Assembly (NCBI GenBank): GCA_021295895.1
Contig: JAGWBM010000013.1
Location: 1 to 63,110, forward strand
DNA length: 63,110 bases
Direction of reading: 5' to 3'
Origin: Pseudomonadales bacterium
Lineage (GTDB): Bacteria; Pseudomonadota; Gammaproteobacteria; Pseudomonadales; Azotimanducaceae
Both the position numbers and the translations under genes were made by a program. How positions within the stretch are numbered: position 1 is the first letter of the stretch; every line of letters starts with the position of its first letter. Below, one piece after another: positions 17,219-26,991 of the stretch. A model generated the notes under the pieces. The model saw only the letters and a program-made list of their open reading frames with translations, was not told the DNA's origin and searched no databases.

Positions 17219-18130
17219 TTAAACTATTAGCCGTCTCGGAGCCACGCGGCCATCGTTGAGAATTTCGCCGACTCCTATGAAGCGACCATCGTCGTTTTCC
17301 TGTTCGTACAGTCGTACCCACCCCTGGGTCGGGGCATGGGGTACCAGCACCGGTTGTCCCTGCTTGAGGTAGAACGCCGGGGCGCCGGCGAGTTCCACCG
17401 TCGGCCATTGGCCTACGGTTGTCGCCACCGGCTGAAGCAACTCGTCGAGCCGGCCGAGTTCGGCGCTGCGGGACATCGCGTCGAAGGTGACCAGGTCGTC
17501 TTCCCGGTACGGGCCCGCGGTCGTGCGACGCAGTGCCGCGACATGGGCGCCGCAACCTAGCTGCTCGCCCAGGTCGTGCGCAATGGTGCGCACGTAGGTG
17601 CCCTTGCTGCAATGGACTTCGAGGGTGAGCCGGTCGCCGGCGAAATCCACGATCTCGTTTGAGTAGATTGTGACGGGCCTGGCGTCGCGTTCGATCTCGA
17701 TGCCTTGGCGGGCCAGCTTGTAGAGCGGTTTGCCTTGGTGCTTCACGGCCGAGAACATCGACGGCACCTGTTCGATATCGCCGCGAAATTCATCGAGCGC
17801 CTCTTCGACGCGTTCGCGCGGCAGATCCCCCACGGCGCGTTGCTCGAGTACTTGACCATCCGCGTCGCCGCTGTCCGTGGACACGCCGAGGCACAGGGTC
17901 GCGACGTAGGTCTTGTCGGAGGTGAGGAGATACTGGGAGAACTTGGTGGCCTCGCCAAGGCACAACGGTAGTACCCCGGTGGCCAACGGATCCAAGCTGC
18001 CGGTATGACCAACCTTGCGGGCCGAGTACAACCGCTTGACGCGTTGCACTGCGTCGTTGGAACTCATCCCCTGGGGTTTGTCGAGAACGACGACGCCGTT
18101 GACGTCGCGGCCCCGCCGCCTACGCCCCAT
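17219..18130 (-). CDS. truB: tRNA pseudouridine(55) synthase
   Basis: A 303-residue TruB that makes pseudouridine 55 in the tRNA T-loop and acts as a tRNA chaperone. The catalytic Asp is in GHTGSLDPLATGVLPLCLGEA; NGVVVLDKPQGMSSNDAV precedes it, DKTYVATLCLG follows, and SKGTYVRTIAHDLGEQLGCGA is the second conserved block. A C-terminal PUA-like region ends in RLIV. ATG 18130 overlaps the end of rbfA by 11 nt, so the two are probably coupled; the longer frame upstream is rbfA in another register. Confidence 0.97.
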   Translation of the reverse strand: MGRRRRGRDVNGVVVLDKPQGMSSNDAVQRVKRLYSARKVGHTGSLDPLATGVLPLCLGEATKFSQYLLTSDKTYVATLCLGVSTDSGDADGQVLEQRAVGDLPRERVEEALDEFRGDIEQVPSMFSAVKHQGKPLYKLARQGIEIERDARPVTIYSNEIVDFAGDRLTLEVHCSKGTYVRTIAHDLGEQLGCGAHVAALRRTTAGPYREDDLVTFDAMSRSAELGRLDELLQPVATTVGQWPTVELAGAPAFYLKQGQPVLVPHAPTQGWVRLYEQENDDGRFIGVGEILNDGRVAPRRLIV

Positions 18131-18512
18131 CCCGAGAACTCCTTGCCCGCTCGTTGCCCCTATCGGCGCGCACGGCTCGGTCGATGAGCGCCCCGATACG
18201 TGCGCCACGCTCCGGCAGATCGTCGTAGTGGAAACGCAGCTTGGGCGTCTTCCGCCACCCCTGCCGCTTGGCAACGGCGCTGCGCAAATATCCGGCAGCC
18301 TTGGTCAGCACGGACACCAGTTCCCGCTGCGCCGCCTCGTCCGTCGCCGCGACCGACGACACGTAGACATCGGCGATGGCGAAGTCGCGGCTGACTTGCG
18401 TATCGGTAACCGACAGCAACGAAACGCGGGGATCGCGCATTTCCCGTTGCACGACCGTTGCGAGTTCCGCACGTATGTAGTCGGCGATGCGTTCGGCGCG
18501 GTCGGGCGTCAT
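18120..18512 (-). CDS. rbfA: Ribosome-binding factor A
   Basis: A 130-residue KH-like protein needed for 30S maturation and growth in the cold. Recognisable parts are [47 protein letters not shown], and [23 protein letters not shown] 18512 overlaps the infB stop in ATGA. Position between infB and truB is conserved. Confidence 0.96.
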   Translation of the reverse strand: MTPDRAERIADYIRAELATVVQREMRDPRVSLLSVTDTQVSRDFAIADVYVSSVAATDEAAQRELVSVLTKAAGYLRSAVAKRQGWRKTPKLRFHYDDLPERGARIGALIDRAVRADRGNERARSSRDGA

Positions 18513-21118
18513 ACTGCCGTTTCTGACGCTGCCATCGCCGGCTCCCATGGCTGCGACGGCTCGGCACCGAGCGCCCGTGCCACGCTCCTGGACTCGTACA
18601 CTTCGATCAGGTCGCCAGCGCGTACGTCGTTGTAGTTGCGCACCCCGATTCCGCATTCGAGACCGTTGCGGACCTCAGTGACATCGTCCTTTATGCGACG
18701 CAGGGACTCGAGTTCCCCCTCGAAGATGACGACATTGTCGCGCAGCACCCGGATGCTCCGGTTGCGTGCCACCGTGCCGTCCACGACCATGCAGCCGGCA
18801 ATCTGGCCGAACCGCGGCGAGTGGAATACTTCGCGAACTTCCGCCACACCGAGAATCTCCTCACGGATCTCCGGTGCGAGCATGCCCTCGAGAATCGCCT
18901 TGATGTCGTCGAGCAACTCGTAGATGACGCCGTAGTAGCGCAGGTCGATGGACTCGCGTTCGATGATGTCCTTGGCGGCGCGATCGGCCCGGGTGTTGAA
19001 CCCGAATATGGCGGCACCGTAGGTCGTGGCCATGTTGGCGTCGGATTCCGTGATGCCGCCGACACCGGATGCCAAGACGTTTACGGAGACCTCGTCGTTG
19101 CCGATGTCGGAACAGGCCTTCGTGATCGCTTCCAGGGATCCTCGTACGTCCGCCTTGACGATGAGCTTGAGCACCCGCTTCTCGCCCTGGCCCAAGCTCG
19201 CGAACATGCTCTCGAACGACGCCACCTTCTGGCTGGCATGGCGTTGAGCCTGGCTACGCCCCGCACGGAAGTCTGCCACCTCGCGGGCTTGGCGCTCGCC
19301 GGTAACCGCGGAAAACTCGTCGCCCGCCTCCGGCGTACCGTTCAGGCCGAGCATCTCGACCGGGGCGGACGGCGGCGCCTCGTGGACGTTTTCGCCGCGT
19401 TCGTTGGTCAATGCCCTGACCCGGCCGAAACTCTCGCCGGCAACAATGACGTCACCCCGTCTGAGCGTTCCGTTCTGCACCAGCAACGTCGCGACGGGTC
19501 CGCGTCCGCGGTCTAGGCGCGACTCGATGACCACACCCTGGCCGGGTGCCTCGGGCACGGCCGTGAGTTCGAGGAGTTCGGCTTGCAGTGTCACGGCTTC
19601 CAGCAAGGCGTCGATGCCTTCACCGGTCTCCGCGGACACTTCGATGAACTGCACCGTGCCTCCCCAATCCTCGGGAATCACGCCCAGCGCGCTGAGTTCG
19701 TTCTTGACCCGTTCCGGGTCGGCGGCTTCCAGGTCGATCTTGTTGACCGCGACGACCAGCGGAACATCGGCCGCCCGAGCGTGCTGGACCGCTTCCTCGG
19801 TCTGCGGCATCACGCCATCGTCCGCTGCGACGACGAGGATCACCACGTCCGTGGACTTGGCGCCCCGGGCGCGCATGGCCGTGAACGCGGCATGGCCCGG
19901 TGTATCGATGAACGTGATCTCGCCGTGTTCGGTCTCGACGAGGTACGCACCGATGTGCTGGGTGATGCCCCCTTCCTCGCCGGCCACCACGCGGGTATGG
20001 CGAATGTAGTCGAGGAGCGACGTCTTGCCGTGATCGACATGGCCCATGACGGTCACCACGGGCGGGCGGGGCTGGCGATCGCCTTCGACCTGCAACGACT
20101 TCTCGAGATCCAGTTCCACCTCGTCTTCCGCGACGAGCTTGACCGCGTGACCCATCTCCTCGACCAGCAGGACGGCCGTGTCCTGGTCGAGGACCTGGTT
20201 GATGGTGGCCATGACGCCCATGCCCATCAGGGTCTTGATCACCTCGCCAGCCTTGACGCTCATCCCTTGAGCCAATTCGCCGACGGTGGCCATCTCGCCG
20301 ACTTCCACCTCCCGAACGATGAACTCCTGGGGTTTCTCGAACTCTCCGCCCTGTTTCTCCACGGTGAGATGGCGACGCTTGGTGCGCCTCGATTCGTTCT
20401 TCAGAGACAATTCGCGGCGGCGAACCCTGCCATCGCCGAAGTCGTCTTCCCGGGCGGCGCGGTCGCGATGGCGCGCTCCCGCCCTTCCCGGCGCACGACG
20501 ATTGCCACTCTCCGCGGCACGCGCTTCGGCCTGGGCCTTGGCAGCGGCTTCCGCCGCCGCCCGCGCGACCGCTTCCGGAGACGTTTCAGAACGTTTTTTC
20601 GCGACTTCGCGGGCCTCAGCCTCCGCCTTGGCCCGAGCCTCGACTTCGGCCTGTCGACGCTCTTCCTCCTCGGCCTTGCGCTGGGCCTCCTGACGGCGCG
20701 TTTCCTCTTCTGCCGCCTTGCGTTTCAAATCCTCTTCGCGGATTCGTTCGGCTTCTAGCTGGGCTTGCGTGGGTGCGGCAGGAGCACGGGCCGCCGACTC
20801 ATCGGCCGCTTTGGGAGCGGGTGCGCGGCGAACGAAGACCTTCTTCTTGCGGGTCTCCACCTTGACGGCCGTGCCGCGACCGCCCTTGCCCGTTCGGAGC
20901 GTGCTGACGTTGCGACGGCGTACGGTGATCTGCTTCTGCTGTTCGGCCCGGTCCGTCTGCCGGCGACGAACGAAACTCAGCAACTGGGTCTTCTGATCGT
21001 CCGAGACGATTTCGTCGTCCCGCTCGTGCGGAAGCCCCGCCTGCTGCATGAGCTTCAGCAGGTCGTCGGAAGGTCGCTTCAGCGTCGTCGCGAGTTGTCC
21101 TACCGTGACGTCAACCAT
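18509..21118 (-). CDS. infB: Translation initiation factor IF-2
   Basis: An 869-residue GTPase that places fMet-tRNA on the 30S subunit. The N-terminal IF2N domain ([23 protein letters not shown]) is followed by a long charged region rich in Ala, Glu, Arg and Lys, then G-domain motifs [15 protein letters not shown] (G1), [15 protein letters not shown] (G3) and VNKIDL (G4), and C-terminal tRNA-binding domains ([19 protein letters not shown]). ATG 21118 has GGAG 6 nt upstream and matches the family N-terminus; ATG 21124 two codons earlier is also possible with a GGAGGAAG 12 nt upstream. It overlaps the end of nusA. The initiator tRNA gene is in the same operon. Confidence 0.97.
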   Translation of the reverse strand: MVDVTVGQLATTLKRPSDDLLKLMQQAGLPHERDDEIVSDDQKTQLLSFVRRRQTDRAEQQKQITVRRRNVSTLRTGKGGRGTAVKVETRKKKVFVRRAPAPKAADESAARAPAAPTQAQLEAERIREEDLKRKAAEEETRRQEAQRKAEEEERRQAEVEARAKAEAEAREVAKKRSETSPEAVARAAAEAAAKAQAEARAAESGNRRAPGRAGARHRDRAAREDDFGDGRVRRRELSLKNESRRTKRRHLTVEKQGGEFEKPQEFIVREVEVGEMATVGELAQGMSVKAGEVIKTLMGMGVMATINQVLDQDTAVLLVEEMGHAVKLVAEDEVELDLEKSLQVEGDRQPRPPVVTVMGHVDHGKTSLLDYIRHTRVVAGEEGGITQHIGAYLVETEHGEITFIDTPGHAAFTAMRARGAKSTDVVILVVAADDGVMPQTEEAVQHARAADVPLVVAVNKIDLEAADPERVKNELSALGVIPEDWGGTVQFIEVSAETGEGIDALLEAVTLQAELLELTAVPEAPGQGVVIESRLDRGRGPVATLLVQNGTLRRGDVIVAGESFGRVRALTNERGENVHEAPPSAPVEMLGLNGTPEAGDEFSAVTGERQAREVADFRAGRSQAQRHASQKVASFESMFASLGQGEKRVLKLIVKADVRGSLEAITKACSDIGNDEVSVNVLASGVGGITESDANMATTYGAAIFGFNTRADRAAKDIIERESIDLRYYGVIYELLDDIKAILEGMLAPEIREEILGVAEVREVFHSPRFGQIAGCMVVDGTVARNRSIRVLRDNVVIFEGELESLRRIKDDVTEVRNGLECGIGVRNYNDVRAGDLIEVYESRSVARALGAEPSQPWEPAMAASETAV

Positions 21119-22655
21119 GCGCATCTCCGACGGGGGCTTCCTCCGACTCCAAGTCTTCGAACCAGGGGGCGCGGGCGGTCATAATCAATTCGGCCGCGCG
21201 TCCTTCGTCGACTTCGTCGTTGATATCCAGTAGATCCGCGACGGACAACTCGGCGAGATCCTCCATTGTCACCACCCCCGCGGCGGCGAGCTTGAAGGCA
21301 AGCGGGTTGTCCATGCCCTCCATCTCCAGCAGATCCGCAGCCGGCGTGCCGGGCGCTTCCCCGGAGATCTCCATCTCCAATAGCGCGTCCTTGGCACGGT
21401 TTCTCAAGTCGTCGACCAGTTCGCGGTCGAAATCCTCGATGTTCGTCAACTCCTCGATGGGGACGTACGCGACCTCTTCGATGTCCGTGAAGCCTTCTTC
21501 GACCAGCACGCTTGCCACGTCTTCGTTTGCTTCAAGGACCTTCATGAAATACTCGACGTAACCGCGCGACTCTTCCTCCTGCTTCCGAGCGGCTTCGTCC
21601 TCGTCCATCACCTTGAGGTTCCAGCCTGTCATCTCGGTGGCCAAACGGACGTTCTGGCCACCACGACCGATGGCTTGGGCGAGATTGTCTTCCTCCACCG
21701 CGATCGTCATGGTGTGCGTGTCCTCGTCCTTGAAGATGGACTTGACGTCCGCGGGGGACATCGCGTTGACCGCCAGGATCGCCGGATCCTCGTCCCAGAG
21801 CACGACATCGATCTTCTCCCCGGACAATTCGCCGGACACGGCCTGTACGCGTGAGCCGCGCATGCCGACGCAGGCGCCGACGGCGTCGATCCGGCCGTCG
21901 TTGGTCTTGACGGCGATCTTGGCCCTGGAGCCCGGATCGCGGGCGGCGGCGCGGATTTCGATCACGTCCTCGGCGATCTCCGGCACCTCGATCTTGAATA
22001 GCTCGATGAGCACCTGGGACGTCGTGCGGGTAAGTACAAGCTGCGGGCTGCGCTGATCCGGCCGGACCTCGACCAACAGGGCACGAATCCGGTCGCCGAT
22101 TCGGAAGCTGTCCCGGGGAATCAGGTGCTCGCGGGTGAGTATGGCTTCCGCGTTGTTCCCGAGATCCACGATGACGCTGTCACGGGACGTCTTCTTGACC
22201 GACCCGCTAACCAGTTCGCCCACACGCGGCTCGTACATGGCGATAACACGGGCGCGCTCGGCTTCCCGTACCTTCTGCACGATGACCTGCTTAGCGGTCT
22301 GCGCCGCGATACGGCCGAATTCCACCGAGTCCACCGGGATCCGGAAGAAGTCGCCGATGCCGAGCGACGGATCCTTCTCCGCAGCCTCCTCCGGCGTCAA
22401 CTCCGCGTCCGGGTTCGGTTCCTCACCTTCCTCGAGTTCCCGGTCGGGATCGATCACCTCCCAAGTCCGGTAGGTTTCGTAGCTGCCGGACTCGCGGTCG
22501 ATGCTCACCGCGAACCTCGCGTTCTCGCGGTACTTCTTCTGGGTCGCCGTCGCCAGTGCCTGTTCGATGGCTTCGAAGATCACGTCCTTCGACACGCCCT
22601 TCTCGTGGGAGACGGACTCCACGACCATCAGTACTTCTTTGTTCATTTCCGCCAT
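21111..22655 (-). CDS. nusA: Transcription termination/antitermination protein NusA
   Basis: A 514-residue RNA polymerase-associated elongation factor. Domains in order: NusA N-terminal domain ([19 protein letters not shown]), S1 ([19 protein letters not shown]), KH1/KH2 ([52 protein letters not shown]), and two C-terminal acidic helix-hairpin repeats as in gammaproteobacterial NusA ([40 protein letters not shown]). ATG 22655 is chosen because AAGGGA lies at good spacing; ATG 22646 (MNKEV) aligns with E. coli NusA and is the alternative. Confidence 0.97.
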   Translation of the reverse strand: MAEMNKEVLMVVESVSHEKGVSKDVIFEAIEQALATATQKKYRENARFAVSIDRESGSYETYRTWEVIDPDRELEEGEEPNPDAELTPEEAAEKDPSLGIGDFFRIPVDSVEFGRIAAQTAKQVIVQKVREAERARVIAMYEPRVGELVSGSVKKTSRDSVIVDLGNNAEAILTREHLIPRDSFRIGDRIRALLVEVRPDQRSPQLVLTRTTSQVLIELFKIEVPEIAEDVIEIRAAARDPGSRAKIAVKTNDGRIDAVGACVGMRGSRVQAVSGELSGEKIDVVLWDEDPAILAVNAMSPADVKSIFKDEDTHTMTIAVEEDNLAQAIGRGGQNVRLATEMTGWNLKVMDEDEAARKQEEESRGYVEYFMKVLEANEDVASVLVEEGFTDIEEVAYVPIEELTNIEDFDRELVDDLRNRAKDALLEMEISGEAPGTPAADLLEMEGMDNPLAFKLAAAGVVTMEDLAELSVADLLDINDEVDEGRAAELIMTARAPWFEDLESEEAPVGDAHG

Positions 22656-22700
22656 TGCGATTCCCTTAAGGCCCAGTCGCTCTTCGTCACCAAGCACGCG

Positions 22701-23165
22701 TTAGCGGGAAGCGCCTTCGAACACGAGGCGGGTACGTTGAATCTGTTCGAATGGCAGCACGACCTCGTGGTCCTCGACCTCGACGACGACGTCGTCGCCT
22801 TCGACGCCGGCCAGACGACCAGCAAGGCGTCGACGGCCATCAAACGGGAACGCCAGCCGGACATCGACTTGCTCGCCGACGTTTGCCAGATACTGTTCTC
22901 GGCGAAACAACACGCGGTCGATGCCAGGCGACGACACCTCCAAGCGGTACGAGTGGACAATGGGATCCTCGACGTCGAGCAGCGCGCTGACCTGTCGGCT
23001 AACCCGTTCGCAATCATCGATTCCGATACCGTCAGCCGAATCGATATAGAGTTTCAGCATCGAGTTGCGGCCCCGGGGTCGATATTCGATCCCCCAGATC
23101 TCGCAGCCGAGCGCGCGCACCGTCGGTGTCAAAAGCGTTTCCAGTTCCCGTTCCTTCCGCGTCAT
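22701..23165 (-). CDS. rimP: Ribosome maturation factor RimP
   Basis: A 154-residue 30S assembly factor. Recognised by TLLTPTVRALGCEIWGIEYR, LKLYIDSADGIGIDDCERVS, the block VSALLDVEDPIVHSYRLEVS followed by SPGIDRVLF, and a C-terminal SH3-like domain (GRLAGVEGDDVVVEVEDHEV). ATG 23165 (MTRKER) fits the family start; the longer frame crosses a terminator-like hairpin. It heads the protein-coding part of the tRNA-fMet-rimP-nusA-infB operon. Confidence 0.96.
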   Translation of the reverse strand: MTRKERELETLLTPTVRALGCEIWGIEYRPRGRNSMLKLYIDSADGIGIDDCERVSRQVSALLDVEDPIVHSYRLEVSSPGIDRVLFRREQYLANVGEQVDVRLAFPFDGRRRLAGRLAGVEGDDVVVEVEDHEVVLPFEQIQRTRLVFEGASR

Positions 23166-23201
23166 GGCTCGTGCCCTGCGCAGTTCCTCTCGCTCACACA
23201 C

Positions 23202-23224
23202 AAAAAATGGGCAGCAATGCCCAT
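23202..23224 (-). terminator. Intrinsic terminator/attenuator between tRNA-fMet and rimP
   Basis: On the minus strand ATGGGC-ATTGCT-GCCCAT is followed by TTTTTG, a compact stem with U-tract, 37 nt before the rimP ATG. It would separate tRNA-fMet transcripts from the downstream genes or attenuate readthrough. Confidence 0.65.
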
Positions 23225-23280
23225 CCGAGACCAATCAGGCACGCCCCATCTCGCTGACGCGGCGTGCGTCTACCGTTAGT

Positions 23281-23330
23281 ACCCGGTCAATCGCACCGGG
23301 TCATGTCACGGTGCCGCCCCTTGCGGCACC
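23281..23330 (-). other. Two perfect hairpins just after the tRNA-fMet 3' end
   Basis: GGTGCCGC-AAGGG-GCGGCACC (23330-23310) and ACCCGGT-GCGATTG-ACCGGGT (23301-23281), both perfect, follow the tRNA in its 3' trailer. No U-tract. They probably shape trailer processing, but this is inferred. Confidence 0.5.
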
Positions 23331-23341
23331 GCCACCATGCT

Positions 23342-23418
<77 letters not shown>

Positions 23419-23567
23419 TCAGGTCGCGGGATTATAGGTAGGCCACCCTAGGACGGCAAGTGCCCCCGGGGGCCCTGAAACCCCCCTCTCCAAGCAAATT
23501 CAATGCCAACGAATGGCATCCAACAGCGGATAATGAGAGGTCTCGAAATAGCCCAGGAGGGGTGGTC

Positions 23568-23885
23568 ATGCCTTCCCCCAGTAGCGCCACCGACCGGGCT
23601 CCGGAACTCCATGCAACACGCTGGTTCAACACCCCAAGGCCGCTGGCCCTCGGCGACCTCCGGGGTCGCGTCGTCGTCCTGATGGCGTTCCAAATGCTTT
23701 GTCCTGGCTGCGTCGCGCGCTCGATTCCGCTGGCGCAGCGCATTCACCAGACCTTCGACGGACGCGACGTGGCGGTAGTCGGTTTGCATACCGTCCCGTC
23801 CCGCCAACACCCGTGGCCCCACCATCAAGGACCCAACGGGCGATCGGCGACGATCAGTCCTCCTCGTCTCGCGACACGCGCCTGA
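23568..23885 (+). pseudogene. Truncated redoxin/AhpC-TSA-like gene
   Basis: ATG 23568 has an excellent AGGAGG 8 nt upstream. About the first 75 residues look like a thioredoxin-fold redoxin: LALGDLRGRVVVLMAFQMLC, then PGCVARSIPLAQRI (CPGC as the CxxC active site) and FDGRDVAVVGLHTV. After that the family pattern is lost and the frame runs into PSRQHPWPHHQGPN and a stop inside the convergent dioxygenase gene. The second half of the fold is missing, so it is probably a 3'-truncated relic. It sits beside tRNA-fMet, in the insertion between the two tRNA genes. Confidence 0.65.
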
Positions 23886-24798
23886 GCCGGTGCAGGCTAC
23901 CCCCCTCGCCGATGATGTAATCCGGAAACACCACGTCCGCGTTGCCGAACCCACCGGGATAGGCATCGGTCCTCGTCCCGTTCACACCACCCAACGTCCC
24001 ATAGCTACGCAAACCCATGCGGGCGCGCAGCTTCGGGCTCGCTTCGTCGAGCACTTCCTGCAGGCACGATACGCCCCAGTTCTCCTGCTGGCGCATCCAC
24101 GGCAAGCAGAAGTACGTCGTGATGCTGCGCCGGGGTTCGCCGTTGGTATTGACCCCCAGCCCGTGCCAGATCCGACCCTCCCACGCGAACACGCTGCCGG
24201 ACGGGGCTTCGACCTGCACCGACATTTCCCGAGGCGGGGCCTTGATCTGATACTCCGGGCGCCACCGATGGCTACCGGGCACGACGTGGGTACTGCCGCT
24301 CTCGGGCGTGAAATCGTCGAGCAGCCAAAAGAGATTGCACGCGGCGGGAAACCTGGCCATCGCCGGTACGAAACCCTGGTCGCGGTGCAAAGCCTGCGGC
24401 TCGGTGGTAGGCGCATGGAACATTCCACCGGTGATGCTGGAGACGAGGAACGTGCGACCGAGCAGGAAGCCCGCGAGTTCATCGGTCTCGTGACGCTCGA
24501 CCAGGTCCAGGAACACACGGCCCTTGTTGACCATGTTGGAGACGCTCTGTTTGTTGCCGAGCGCCCCGGGTGGCGCGAGGTCGCCGAGGTTCCGCTCCGC
24601 CGCCGCCTGTTCGTCGAGCGCCGTGCGGAGGCGTTCGATCTCCGCCTTGTCGAGCACATCCGGCACGAAGCACATTCCGTATTCCGACACGAGGTCGCGC
24701 GTTAGCGGCGGCAAGCCGAGCGCATCCGGGGGATCGAGAACCGGCGACGCCACGTAGCCGGTCTGTCGATGTTCCACGGGTTCCGGACGCAACGGCAT
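23854..24798 (-). CDS. Phytanoyl-CoA dioxygenase (PhyH) family protein
   Basis: A 314-residue Fe(II)/2-oxoglutarate dioxygenase of the PhyH fold. The iron ligands are visible as HxD in ALHRDQGFVPAM and the distal His in GRIWHGLGVNTNG; the 2-oxoglutarate-binding Arg is in PRRSITTYF. Other conserved pieces are SGSTHVVPGSHRW and GSVFAWEG. The substrate is unknown; family members hydroxylate lipids, natural products or small acids. ATG 24798 has GAGG upstream; the extension to 24831 is possible. The 3' end overlaps the truncated redoxin frame on the opposite strand. It is in the accessory segment between the two tRNA genes. Confidence 0.85.
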   Translation of the reverse strand: MPLRPEPVEHRQTGYVASPVLDPPDALGLPPLTRDLVSEYGMCFVPDVLDKAEIERLRTALDEQAAAERNLGDLAPPGALGNKQSVSNMVNKGRVFLDLVERHETDELAGFLLGRTFLVSSITGGMFHAPTTEPQALHRDQGFVPAMARFPAACNLFWLLDDFTPESGSTHVVPGSHRWRPEYQIKAPPREMSVQVEAPSGSVFAWEGRIWHGLGVNTNGEPRRSITTYFCLPWMRQQENWGVSCLQEVLDEASPKLRARMGLRSYGTLGGVNGTRTDAYPGGFGNADVVFPDYIIGEGGSLHRLRRVSRDEED

Positions 24799-25020
24799 GG
24801 CGCAAACCTCGTCAGTACTCGGGAAACACACGGGTCAACATATCATGGGCGAGTAAGGATGGGTGCCGACGGCTACGATCGCCACCCATCATGCCGTTGA
24901 CATCGTGGGTTTCCGTCGGCAGGTTTCGTTCATCGAGGGCTTCAGATCAATCGGAGTACACCTTATTTCCGCCCTCGGACTGTCCAACGAACCAGGACCA
25001 CCTCAGGATCTGACCTTCCT

Positions 25021-25898
25021 ATGAACGCCAAAAGAAGCTACGTAATCGGCGGCTTCGGTGCCGTATTGGCGGTCGGCATCGCTGTGTTGTTCGGCCCCCC
25101 GCAGGAATGGGCACGGGAGAACATGGCGGTCTCGACTATCGCCAAGAAGTCGGAAAGTGTGAACTCATTCATGAGGACCCACTCGAAGGCGGAAGGGCTA
25201 CTACGGTCCGTCACCGAGCGAACAGAGATGTTGCTAACCGGTGATTGCAGATCAGTTGTCGTCGAGCGAACAAACGATGGGGGAGTTGCAATTCAGCCAG
25301 AGAACGAATCGGATGTCTGCCGCGTTGCCGCAACGGTGCCGGTCGCCGCTGATGGCTACTTTCTCACGGCCGGGCACGCCGTTGTGGCGTGTTTCTCTAC
25401 CGACACGACGGCGAACTACAAGCGCGCACAGGTTCTGCACGGGTTGTTTGGGCTCCCGCCGATTGGCGCAAGCACCCCGATTTCGCCGTAGTTCATGCAG
25501 ACGTGGGACCGATCGAACCCTTCACACTTGCCGATTCGATTTTGTCCGACGACTTCGTCGTGGTGACCGGTTCAGCGGGGATGGGTTCCACAGCCGTCGG
25601 AAATGTCCTTACCATCGTCGAAGTCCCGCCGGGACAAGGCGAAATCAGGTTCCGGCTTGTTCACCACAATGCGCCTACGATGAAAGGAGACAGCGGTGGC
25701 GCGCTTGTCGATGAGAACGGGCACTTGATAGGTATCAACTCGGGAAGCCACCCGCCTGATTGGATCGCTTGGTTGCCCGGTCTTGGTGCGCGTATCAGCA
25801 ACCTGACTGGAGGAAGAGGCTCTTATTCGCAGGCGGTGGGTCCCTATGAAGACTGGTTAGTCGAGCTAATCCGAAAGGACCGCGAAATACGCCATTGA
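25021..25898 (+). pseudogene. Trypsin-like serine protease split by one frameshift
   Basis: Two overlapping frames together make one membrane-anchored trypsin-fold protease. Frame 1 from ATG 25021 has an N-terminal anchor (VIGGFGAVLAVGIAVLFG) and the catalytic His block DGYFLTAGHAVVA. Near 25387 the pattern moves to another frame: VFLYRHDGELQARTGS, HPDFAVVHADVG with the likely Asp region, and MKGDSGGALVDENGHLIGIN with the nucleophile Ser. A one-base deletion around GTGGCGTGTTT would explain it. No classic slippery heptamer is present, so programmed frameshifting is unlikely. It may be a true pseudogene or a single base error; all three catalytic blocks are otherwise kept. Confidence 0.75.
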
Positions 25899-26096
25899 CG
25901 TTGAACAAGCGCAGGGGGCATCCGATAGTTGGCGAACTGGACGACGGATTACGTCGGGGAGCTGTTCGAGCCGGTCGGCGTCGTTTTCTGGAGCCGAAGA
26001 GTCAAGGGCAAGCGAATCTCTGGATGGCCTGCCTCCGAGCGGTGGTAGTTGGCCCACTGTTCTTATGCGTGGCGCGCCGGCGTCCCATGTCGTGTT

Positions 26097-26183
26097 TGGT
26101 GCCGAAGAGAGGACTCGAACCTCCACGGACGCAAGTCCACTGCCCCCTCAAGGCAGCGTGTCTACCAATTCCACCACTTCGGC
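26097..26183 (-). tRNA. leuU: tRNA-Leu (GAG)
   Basis: An 87-nt class II tRNA with acceptor stem GCCGAAG/CTTCGGC, discriminator A and encoded CCA. Anticodon stem CTGCC/GGCAG encloses loop TTGAGGG; the anticodon GAG lies at 26147-26149. A long variable arm follows, as expected for Leu. Position after secG matches E. coli leuU. Confidence 0.95.
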
Positions 26184-26214
26184 ACGTCCCGCCGTAGGTC
26201 GACGGGGCGCGGGA

Positions 26215-26577
26215 TTATACATCGGGGAGATCGGAATCCGTGTCGGGATCCGGCGGCGGAGGACTGGATTCTTCGGTGTCGACCTCCGTCTCGAAGTCCG
26301 TGAAGTCGGACATGCCGTCGGTACGCAGGCCGACTGCAATCTCCTTGGCGGTGTACGCCAGACCGAACGCGATCACGAAGAACCCGATGGCCAGATAGAC
26401 CGTCATCCTGGTCAGGAACGACGTGGAGCCCGCGCTACCGAACACCGTGTTCGCGCTGCCCGAGCCGAACGCCGCGCCGACGTCAGCGCCTTTGCCTTGC
26501 TGCAGGAGCACGATGGCCGCCAACGCGACGGCATCGATGAGCAGCAAGATCAATAGAACCGTTTGCAGCGTTTGCAT
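26215..26577 (-). CDS. secG: Preprotein translocase subunit SecG
   Basis: A 120-residue inner-membrane protein of the SecYEG channel. Two membrane helices are evident (TVLLILLLIDAVALAAIVLL and MTVYLAIGFFVIAFGLAYTA), with the conserved cytosolic loop QQGKGADVGAAFGSGSANTV and FGSAGSTSFLTR between. The C-terminus is an acidic, Pro-rich tail (SPPPPDPDTDSDLPDV). ATG 26577 has GAGGAG 7 nt upstream; the longer frame upstream is not SecG-like. In most gammaproteobacteria tpiA lies immediately upstream; here about 7.2 kb of accessory DNA separates them. Confidence 0.95.
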   Translation of the reverse strand: MQTLQTVLLILLLIDAVALAAIVLLQQGKGADVGAAFGSGSANTVFGSAGSTSFLTRMTVYLAIGFFVIAFGLAYTAKEIAVGLRTDGMSDFTDFETEVDTEESSPPPPDPDTDSDLPDV

Positions 26578-26991
26578 CGTTGGACTCCTCTCGCGCGCAT
26601 TGCTCCGGATGAGGGCGAGCCTACCCGGCTCCTCAACGGCGCCTCGCGCGGCGGCGCAGCATATCTCGGAGAGCTCTGCGGCGTCCAGCGACAGCGCTCT
26701 CCAACGCTTGCGACCGCCTTGTCCAACGCGACGTGAGCCCGAAGTCGACGTGCGATTCCAACGCAAAGTGAGCCTAAACTGGGCTCGTTCGCCTCGACGA
26801 AGGCGACTGCGACGCGCCTCGACTAAGGTATCCGCGGGGTCATTTCTGGCACTATCCTTACATGCTGCTACGCGGCACCGGCGGCGTAGTGCGGTAGCGA
26901 CAACAAGCCGATCAGGTATTCGAACACAGAACAACCAGGAGGGAGTGAGGTGGCCGGCCCTGGTGCAAGGGCGGCTCCGAGCGGCAAGGGA
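26578..26991. other. Divergent spacer between secG and the DUF3604 gene
   Basis: 414 nt without a convincing gene. It must hold the secG promoter and probably that of the DUF3604 gene. I see a near-perfect 14-nt direct repeat, CGCCTCGACGAAGG and CGCCTCGACTAAGG, about 25 nt apart near 26790-26827, and no clear terminator. It marks the left edge of the insertion between secG and tpiA. Confidence 0.4.

Noticed and set aside
25380-25400. Programmed frameshift in the protease gene.
   Set aside because: No slippery heptamer or downstream structure that would support recoding.
25992-26109. GCCGAAGAG occurring both at 25992-26000 and at the tRNA-Leu 3' end (26101-26109), as an attachment-site duplication.
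   Set aside because: Only 9 nt, with flanks that differ; too short to support integration.
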